A DNA stretch of 64,000 bases, taken from assembly GCA_963995525.1 (NCBI GenBank), contig CAXEFP010000902.1, forward strand, positions 310,001-374,000, given 5' to 3'. Shown here in pieces: positions 58,701 to 64,000 of this stretch. Position 1 is the stretch's first letter; each line of letters begins with the position of its first letter. The position numbers and the translations under genes were made by a program. Source of the stretch: Escarpia spicata (taxonomy: Eukaryota > Annelida > Polychaeta > Sabellida > Siboglinidae). A model generated the notes under the pieces. The model was not told the DNA's origin. It made no database searches and saw nothing but the letters and a program-made list of their open reading frames with translations.

Positions 58701-60241
58701 ATATAAAACATCAAATGTGGATGAGTTTTCACACCTACAACTTACGTAATATGTTCTTGTAACTTACGTGACGGAGATAAAACGGTAACATGCATTCCCA
58801 TTTGTGGTTAATCTAATTATGTGTGTAGCTTGATAACAGTTTAGCCTTCGTGAATATTTGTAACATGCAAAACATATATTTGGGGTAAGACTACATTAAG
58901 GATCCGTCCGCCAAAAAAAGTGCACTACAAATACCGTTTTGCAGTGAAATGCATAAATGTTGTTCGAACACTTTGACATGGGACATGTTTGTCTCGTGAG
59001 TACTGAACGTACTGCTCCTTTAGACAAGATAAACCATCAAATGGGGATGAGTTTTCACACCTATAACTTACGTAATATGTTCTTGTAACTTACGTGACGG
59101 AGATAAAACGGTAACATGCATTCCCATTTGTGGTTAATCTAGTTATGTGTGTAATTTGATATCAGGCTAGCCTTCGTGAAGATTTGTAACATGCAGAACA
59201 TCTATTTGGGGTAAGACCACATTAAGGATCCGTCAGCCGAAAAAAGTGCACTACAAATACCGTTTTCTGTTATATGAATAAATGTTGTTCGAACACTTTG
59301 ACATGGGACATGTTTGTCTCGTGATTATTCAATGTACTGCTGCTATAGACAACATAAAACATCAAATGGGGATGAATTTTCACAACTGTAACTTACGTAA
59401 TATTTTCTTGTAACTTACGTGACGGATATAAAACGGTAACATGCATTCCCATTTGTGGTTAATCTAGTTATGTGTGTAGCTTGATATCAGTCTAGCCTTC
59501 ATGAAGATTTGTAACATGCAAAATATCTATTTGGGGTAAGACCACATTAAGGATCCGTCCGCCGAAAAAAGTGCACTACAAATACCGTTTTGCAGTGATA
59601 TGCATAAATTTTGTTCGAACACTTTGATATGGGACATGTTTGTCTCGTGAGTACTGAACGTACTGCTCCTTTAGACAAGATAAAACATCAAATGGGGATG
59701 AGTTTTCACACCTATAACTTACGTAATATGTTCTTGTAACTTACGTGACGGAGATAAAACGGTAACATGCATTCCCATTTGTGATTAATCTAGTTATGTG
59801 TGTAGCTTGATATCAGTCTAGCCTTCGTGAAGATTTGTAACATGCAAAACATATATTTGGGGTAAGACCACATTAAGGATCCGTCCGCCGAAAAAAGTGC
59901 ACTACAAATACCGTTTTGCTGTGATATGCATACATTTTGTTCGAACACTTTGATATGGGACATGTTTGTCTCGTGAGTACTGAATGTACTGCTGCTATAG
60001 ACAAGATAAAACATGAAATGGGGATGAGTTTTCACACCTATAACTTACGTAATATGTTCTTGTAACTTATGTGACGGAGATAAAACGGTAACATGCATTC
60101 CCATTTGTGGTTAATCTAATTATGTGTGTAGCTTGATAACAGTCTAGCCTTCGTGAAGATTTGTAACATGCAAAACATATATTTGGGGTAAGACTACATT
60201 AAGGATCCGTCCGCCAAAAAAGTGCACTACAAATACCGTTT
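49707..60241 (+). repeat. Satellite array, block A3 (forward)
   Basis: About 32 monomers in forward orientation from TAGCTTGATATCAG to ACCGTTT. Between about 49.7 and 53 kb the monomers are mixed without clear longer periodicity. From about 53 to 58.4 kb a 4-monomer unit dominates. From 58.4 to 60.2 kb the types resemble those of the 13-15 kb region (for example GATAACAGTTTAGCC and GATTATTCAATGTACTG). One monomer (50101-50110) lacks the BamHI site through a short deletion of roughly ten bases. The block ends abruptly at retroelement DNA. Confidence 0.95.
53085..58405 (+). repeat. Higher-order repeat, 4 monomers (1306 bp), about 4 copies
   Basis: Equivalent points lie at 53618, 54924, 56230 and 57536, exactly 1306 bases apart. 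Private markers recur in step: CATTTTTTTCGAAC, GTCCGTTAGAAAAAAG (GTCCGCTAG in the last copy), ATGTTTTCTTGTAAC, and GATCAGTCCGCCCAAAAAAG. Copies are nearly identical. These markers are absent from the 4-mer at 361-4240, so the two units arose independently. Confidence 0.85.
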
Positions 60242-60999
60242 AATGTGGCTGCAAAAAGCCTAGGATGTTGGTTAACCTGTTGTCCATTGTTACCCTTGTC
60301 AGGGATGGTTGGAGAGGGACTAGGGCAATGACGTGAATCCGTCCTAACTGGCGTGCCAGTCATACGCTGTGTGGACCTTTGAGATGGCGGTGGTCCGGAA
60401 GGTGGGGTTATTGGTACTGTTGTAGGTCCGGAGGGGGGCTTTGTTGAATCTCCATGTCCTACTTTCCTGGGAAGGGGCGACGATTTATGCTTAATTGTGA
60501 GGCCATTAGAGCGAGAGACTAGTTTTACGCAATCGTCCCGATGGGATCTGTTGATCGAGGGTCGGTTGTGGCTACAGAGGTGGCCCGGCCGTCGTCCCAC
60601 AAAGTTCCGTTTTAGGGGTGCTCCTATCTTCTTCGTTGGCAGAGGTTGTACTTTGGGGGGTGTTGCTGCCACTGTCGAGTACAGTGGTTTCGCGATTGTC
60701 GCGCTAGTTGCTGAATTGTCACTGATCCTGGGTGGAGTTGGAGTGGAATTTGATTCCGGTGTCCTTGTAATAATATTCCTGGGTTTTGGTGTTGGGGGCA
60801 GTGGAGAAGGGGACATTGATAACTCCAGGAAGCGGTTTCTTGGATTGATTGGCGTGACAAGGGGGGTTGGCATGGTGTCATCTTTCCCCTGCGGACCTGC
60901 CGGGCTTGTGTTGTCGATGGGTACTGGAATGGGGCGATTAGGGGACGAGGTCCGGGGAGTGGGTATTCGTTTACGACGGGCTGGGGTCGGTTTTGGCAT
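60199..60999 (-). pseudogene. Proline-rich ORF fused by readthrough into satellite
   Basis: Minus-strand open frame of 266 codons. The N-terminal 250 or so residues are rich in Pro, Ser, Thr and basic residues (for example TPARRKRIPTPRTSSPNRP), with no folded domain that I recognise; it looks like a disordered, possibly nucleic-acid-binding tail. The last residues, after LFAATLN, are translated satellite, because retroelement DNA ends at 60242. The frame stays open upstream of its first ATG to the run of seven C at 61031-61037 (minus-strand sense). There it lies one base out of frame with the end of the NADAR-like ORF. I infer that it was the C-terminal tail of that protein, separated by a one-base indel (one C too many) and truncated by the satellite junction. 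Confidence 0.55.
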
Positions 61000-61015
61000 A
61001 GGGGGTGTTGGCGGC

Positions 61016-62128
61016 TCAGGAATTGAGGGCGGGGGGGCCTTGTGATTTGCTCTTTCTCCAAAGGTTAGTTGAAATTAGTTGAATGCCCCAGTAAGGGTGC
61101 ACGCAATGGTCTATGAAATTAGTTTTCCCTGAGTTGAGGATCCTGTTGGAAAACTCCGGTACATGATTTAACTTCCATATGAGAATCTCCCATAACTTAT
61201 TTTCGGCGTGGCGATACCACCCGCCCAAATCGGTTGGGAACTGGCGTGTTATCCTGTGGACTTCCTCTGCTGTTTTTGCAGCAAAGATTGCGTCCGCTAG
61301 GTGGTCTTGGTCAAGGTAGATCGCCTGGGCAAACGGTAGGGCGTGCGTCCCCGATGCGAAGGAGGCATTATCAAAGGAATTAGGTAGGCTAATTTCGCAC
61401 AGATAATCGTTGCTAGCCGGGTCCATGTTATTGGTGATGTTCCTTAGATACTGTTCACTGTTTGTGAATTGCGGGGTATCCCGATTTTGTCTGAAGATCG
61501 GTTTGGTTGATCCGGGGACCAAGGTTGGTCTAGTTAGGTTGTGGGTATACCGCGGGGCCGGATAGTATGATCCCTTATTTCCCCGGGTATTCTCATGTCT
61601 GGGTGCTGTATGGGAGGAGTTACCTTGAGGTATCCTATTATTTTCCTTTCTGAGATCGTTCGTGTGCCGACCGGAGCCCAAGTTTCTGATCATGTTTGAG
61701 AACTTCGTAACTGTACTGGTATTTAGTTTATTACCAAAGTTTCGCTTACCCCATTGTAGGGCAGTTTGTTTTGCAGAAAGGACATTTTCTTTTGATATGT
61801 ACGTTCCAGCAAGGGTGTCCGTGATTCGGTTAAGCGTGGTTTGGTAATGGTTTAGCATTATCTTCCCCATACCAGTAGCCCATGCTAGGTTTGCTTGTCT
61901 GATGTCTCTTCTGACAGAGTTGTCAGGTCTGGCTGGGCGGACAAACTTGTCCAGATGGCTAGTTTTCCTCTCAAATGCTTTTGATGGGTTCCCCCCGGCT
62001 TGTTCTTTAGCTACCCCGATATGGTGTAACAACTGCAGTACTTGGTAAAACATTTTAGCGAACGAACTACCACCACCAATCTTACCATCTCCCTCTTTAA
62101 CTACGCGTGGACGGTTTTTACCGAGCAT
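61016..62128 (-). CDS. Retroelement-associated ORF with NADAR-like (YbiA/DUF1768) domain
   Basis: 370 codons from ATG, with an in-frame TGA five codons upstream supporting this start. Residues 55-150 look helical and basic (LDKFVRPARPD, then NLAWATGMGKIM and ALQWGKRNFGNKL) and could be a nucleic-acid-binding or assembly region. Residues 155-220 are low-complexity and rich in Asn, Arg and Pro. Residues about 238-350 resemble NADAR: SGTHALPFAQAIYLDQDHL, then AIFAAKTAEEVHRITR, W304, and WKLNHVPEFSNRILNSG leading to HPYWG at 344-348. This is the order expected for NADAR proteins, which act on or bind ADP-ribose-type metabolites. The usual SxEH motif reads SGTH here, so the acidic residue appears replaced and activity is doubtful. 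A promoter and ribozyme candidate lie directly upstream on the same strand. Domain assignment is by eye. Confidence 0.7.
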   Translation of the reverse strand: MLGKNRPRVVKEGDGKIGGGSSFAKMFYQVLQLLHHIGVAKEQAGGNPSKAFERKTSHLDKFVRPARPDNSVRRDIRQANLAWATGMGKIMLNHYQTTLNRITDTLAGTYISKENVLSAKQTALQWGKRNFGNKLNTSTVTKFSNMIRNLGSGRHTNDLRKENNRIPQGNSSHTAPRHENTRGNKGSYYPAPRYTHNLTRPTLVPGSTKPIFRQNRDTPQFTNSEQYLRNITNNMDPASNDYLCEISLPNSFDNASFASGTHALPFAQAIYLDQDHLADAIFAAKTAEEVHRITRQFPTDLGGWYRHAENKLWEILIWKLNHVPEFSNRILNSGKTNFIDHCVHPYWGIQLISTNLWRKSKSQGPPALNS

Positions 62129-62240
62129 CTCTAAATCTAATCAGCTAAGAACTACTAAACATTAAGTAAAACGCACAAAATATTACAATCAAAAATTACT
62201 TTAAACGATATATGGTAAAAAAAACTCCTCACTCTTTAAG

Positions 62241-62279
62241 ATACCAACATGTTTCGACGAGATGTCTTCATCAGGGTAT
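62241..62279 (-). ncRNA. Candidate hammerhead ribozyme (PLE type, short stem III)
   Basis: On the minus strand the core CTGATGA (62268-62274) is followed by A, a 3-bp stem II (GAC/GTC, 62256-62258 with 62264-62266) with loop ATCTC, then GAAA (62252-62255). Next is ACATGT and a GTT cleavage triplet, with predicted scission between 62246 and 62245. Stem I pairs TACC-flanking bases: GGTAT (62241-62245) with ATACC (62275-62279), 5 bp. Stem III is only 2 bp over a 2-base loop, but its ACATGT is self-complementary, as in hammerheads thought to act as dimers. One extra A between CTGATGA and stem II departs from the strict consensus and could weaken it. Confidence 0.6.
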
Positions 62280-62316
62280 ATAAAAAAATATATCCTAACG
62301 TTGGGTAGAATTTCGT

Positions 62317-62328
62317 CCGTATATATAG
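62317..62328 (-). promoter_or_regulatory. TATA-like box for the NADAR ORF
   Basis: The minus strand reads CTATATATACGG here. It lies about 190 bases upstream of the ORF start and about 40 bases upstream of the ribozyme candidate. Initiation about 30 bases downstream (near 62293) would put the ribozyme at the very 5' end of the transcript, the arrangement expected for a PLE leader. Motif match only. Confidence 0.45.
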
Positions 62329-62368
62329 GGGTTGAAAAGGGGTTAGTTAGGTTTAGGTAGGTGATCTT

Positions 62369-62373
62369 ATTGG
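62369..62373 (-). promoter_or_regulatory. CCAAT-like box
   Basis: The minus strand reads GACCAATAAG about 45 bases upstream of the TATA-like box, a normal spacing for a CCAAT element of an RNA polymerase II promoter. A five-base motif alone is weak evidence. Confidence 0.35.
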
Positions 62374-62439
62374 TCAAAATTTGTTTTCGGCACGGTCATG
62401 TGATTCTAACGTCCACCCTTAAATAATACAATTACCCCG

Positions 62440-62559
62440 ATGGATAAATGGCTTCTGAGGGCTGGTCTGTCGGTACATGAAGCGTGGCGGAGCGGGTCGA
62501 TTGATAATGGGCTAATCCACGCTGGCTTCCCCGGCCCGGGGAACAAAGGGATCGGATGA
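62440..62559 (+). pseudogene. Possible frame-shifted upstream part of the PLE RT ORF
   Basis: An ATG-initiated frame of 39 codons (MDKWLLRAGL...) ends at TGA in GGATGA. Its last residues, GNKGIG, followed after the stop by IV in the same frame, resemble the DKGG-hydrophobic motif that normally precedes the RQL...Y segment in PLE reverse transcriptases. The downstream RT frame differs by one base and is preceded directly by TAG (62564-62566). I infer the RT N-terminus is damaged here by a stop and a one-base shift. The first 30 or so codons are not recognisable and may be unrelated DNA. Confidence 0.3.
62527..62543. repeat. Perfect 17-base GC-rich palindrome
   Basis: TTCCCCGG-C-CCGGGGAA is an exact inverted repeat around a single C. 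It stands out in AT-rich surroundings and lies in the interval where the two opposed element fragments must meet. Confidence 0.8.
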
Positions 62560-62566
62560 ATAGTAG

Positions 62567-64000
62567 GTGGCCGAATCTATTGTGTTCAAAATTAATGAGG
62601 TACATCGACAATTAAATAACACCACTCACTACACCCCCCTCTCACAACCGGTCTACCCGGAGGCCAGTAAGAAAATAGGGACGATACTCCACCAAATTAA
62701 AATATCTGGCTACATTACACATAAGCAATTAAATTACCTCATACCACCAAACGAACCTAGACAGAGACAATTATATATATTACCTAAAATTAACAAACCA
62801 CGCAACAAATGGCCCCAACCGGACATTATGCCCCCTGGTCGACCCATCATTTCCGATTGTGGTTCAGAATCATACAGGGTCGCTGAATATATAGACTCAT
62901 TCTTAGTCCCCCTATCAATAACACACGCATCTTTTGTTAAAAACACCACAGATTTCCTAGATAAAATAACCCAGATTATTTCCCCAGCAAATAGTATGTT
63001 ATTTACCATGGATGTAGAAAGTCTCTACACAAATATTGACAATACGACAGGCCTAGCAGCCGTAAAACTAGCTTTCGACAAATCGCCAGACTTAGACCGC
63101 CCAGATAAGGAAATCCTAGAGTTATTGGAATAATCACTTAAATATAACGATTTCCAATTTGATTCAGATTGCTATCTGCAGATTCATGGCACTGCTATGG
63201 GAAAATTTTTTGCCCCCAATTACGCAAACATTTTCATGGCAGATTGGGAAGAAAAAGCGTTAGCAAAATGCACTAAATTACCAGCTATATATCTTAGATA
63301 TCTAGATGATATATTCGGTATTTGGACACATGGAGAATTGGAATTTAATAAATTTCTAGACACATTAAACAGTCACCATCCTAGTATTAGATGGACTTCT
63401 GAAACAAGCTACGATTCGGTTAATTTTCTTGATACTACAATTTTCAAAGGGGACCGCTTTAATAAAACGGGGCGCCTAGACAGCAAAGTATTTTTCAAAC
63501 CAACGGATACCCATCAACTACTACATAAGGAATCATTCCATCCAAAACACACATTTTCAGGAATCCTAAAATCACAAATATTACGGTTTCATCGCATCTG
63601 CAACAATAAGGACGATTTTGAATTAGCCACTAAAATTCTATTCGACAGCCTAAGGGAAAGGAACTATAGCAACAGATTTTTACGATTTGTGAAAAACGAA
63701 ACACTCAGTAATATCAAAAACAACAACAGAAAGGAAGCGGCAGCACCTTGTCACGGAGCCCATTGCAATACATGCGCCCACTTCATAGACTTCTCACCTT
63801 CTGCGACACCTGCCGCTAATTACAACACGTGCGGCACGCAAAATGTGATATACCTAATCAGCTGCGATATATGCCCAGCCACATATATAGGAGAAACGGG
63901 CAATACTCTACGAACACGCGTGAACCAACATAGATCAGATATTTTACATAATAATGATACAGCAGTTTCTAAACATTTTAACCTCCCTAATCACTGTTGG
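62567..64000 (+). pseudogene. Penelope-like element reverse transcriptase with GIY-YIG endonuclease (5'-damaged, one stop, runs off window)
   Basis: Taking 62567 (GTG, not a credible start) as codon 1, the frame is open except for TAA at 63131-63133 (codon 189), then open to the window end at codon 478. Motifs in order: EVHRQLNNTTHY (11-22); YILPKINKPRNKW (70-82) and GRPIISDCGS (91-100), the PLE fingers; motif A TMDVESLYTNI with D149; motif B HGTAMGKFFAPNYANIFM (207-224); motif C YLRYLDDIF with D247 and D248; thumb-like KPTDTHQLLH (311-320) and SQILRFHRIC (336-345). A Cys cluster C395-X4-C400-X2-C403 precedes VIYLISC (427-433) and YIGETGNTLRTRVNQH (440-455), the GIY-YIG endonuclease. All RT catalytic aspartates remain. 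The stop sits between motifs A and B, where one substitution could create TAA. This is an EN+ PLE; the clade is not assigned. Confidence 0.92.
63749..64000 (+). other. Cys cluster and GIY-YIG nuclease domain (partial)
   Basis: Codons 395-478 of the PLE frame. Cys residues at 395, 400, 403, 422, 433 and 436 suggest metal binding around the nuclease start. VIY and YIG segments are spaced 11 residues apart, and conserved Arg residues (449, 451) and H455 follow. In PLEs this domain nicks target DNA for integration. The domain's expected downstream Glu lies beyond the window edge, so completeness cannot be judged. Confidence 0.85.

Larger units (their letters stand above)
60242..62400 (-). mobile_element. 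Truncated retroelement fragment (promoter, ribozyme, NADAR ORF, Pro-rich tail)
   Basis: GC-richer non-satellite DNA with coherent minus-strand order: CCAAT and TATA motifs, hammerhead-like ribozyme, leader of about 165 bases, NADAR-like ORF, proline-rich frame, then abrupt satellite at 60241. Hammerhead ribozymes in terminal repeats are an established feature of Penelope-like elements, so I read this as the 5' part of a PLE or a PLE-derived element with an accessory first ORF. Any downstream RT of this copy would have been lost at the satellite junction. The right boundary, somewhere in 62380-62566, is not resolved. Confidence 0.55.
62129..62566. other. Region between the two divergent retroelement ORFs
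   Basis: A 438-base spacer between the ORFs. From left to right it holds an AT-rich leader for the minus-strand ORF, the ribozyme candidate, TATA-like and CCAAT-like motifs, and then from about 62440 a GC-rich stretch. The GC-rich stretch contains a 7-bp stem (AGCGTGG 62481-62487 with CCACGCT 62517-62523), a 17-base palindrome and the damaged upstream part of the plus-strand RT. I see no plus-strand promoter. The joint between the two element fragments should lie within its right half. Confidence 0.6.

Noticed and set aside
1..60241. CRISPR-like or bacterial repeat array
   Set aside because: Monomers are contiguous, about 325 bp and lack spacers; the associated elements are eukaryotic.
60497..61045. 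182-codon plus-strand frame, Gly/Val-rich
   Set aside because: Antisense shadow of the Pro-rich minus-strand frame in GC-rich DNA.
60624..61061. 145-codon minus-strand frame overlapping the end of the NADAR ORF
   Set aside because: Also Pro-rich by composition, but shorter than the alternative frame that stays open to the satellite joint; I judge the longer frame the authentic tail. Not fully excluded.
61662..61847. 61-codon plus-strand frame
   Set aside because: Antisense to the NADAR-like ORF with no recognisable features.
62341..62363. Telomere-like GGTTAGTTAGGTTTAGG stretch
   Set aside because: Only about 20 bases, irregular, inside the presumed promoter region; not a telomeric array.
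62734..63009. 91-codon minus-strand frame
   Set aside because: Antisense to the conserved PLE RT fingers region.

Overview
The window is eukaryotic, non-genic, repeat-dominated DNA, most likely from an invertebrate animal. The indications are a roughly 325-bp satellite with higher-order organisation, an endonuclease-bearing Penelope-like retroelement (PLE), and a NADAR-domain ORF beside it. I see no host gene, tRNA, rRNA, CRISPR array or bacterial signal. The species cannot be read from the sequence. A centromeric or pericentromeric location is possible but is inference only.

Layout. (1) 1-30055: about 92 head-to-tail copies of a 325-326-bp satellite monomer (BamHI site GGATCC in nearly every copy). 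Nested higher-order repeats include a 4-mer of about 1303 bp, a 1301-bp tandem duplication, a 6179-bp (19-monomer) duplication, and a 2276-bp (7-monomer) unit present about four times almost unchanged. (2) 30051-30055: an orientation switch sharing CTTAC. (3) 30056-47243: about 53 monomers on the opposite strand, with their own 6-mer and 4-mer units. (4) 47243/47244: a second switch forming a near-palindrome with a 9-base spacer. (5) 47244-48630: about 4 monomers in the original orientation. (6) 48631-49706: a 1076-bp non-satellite insert with 131-bp inverted repeats and a 40-bp minisatellite. (7) 49707-60241: about 32 more monomers, including a separate 1306-bp 4-mer array at about 53085-58405. 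(8) 60242-64000: retroelement DNA.

The retroelement end has two opposed parts. On the minus strand, a CCAAT/TATA-like promoter and a candidate hammerhead ribozyme precede a 370-codon ORF whose C-terminal third looks like a NADAR (YbiA/DUF1768) domain. A proline-rich frame follows, offset by one base at a run of seven C and cut off by the satellite. On the plus strand, a 5'-damaged PLE reverse transcriptase carries one in-frame TAA, then reads open through the RT core, a Cys cluster and the start of a GIY-YIG endonuclease to the window edge. The simplest reading is two PLE-derived fragments head to head at the edge of the satellite array. The ribozyme and promoter belong to the NADAR-ORF strand, so that ORF may be an accessory ORF of a PLE. 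This is the most unusual content in the window.
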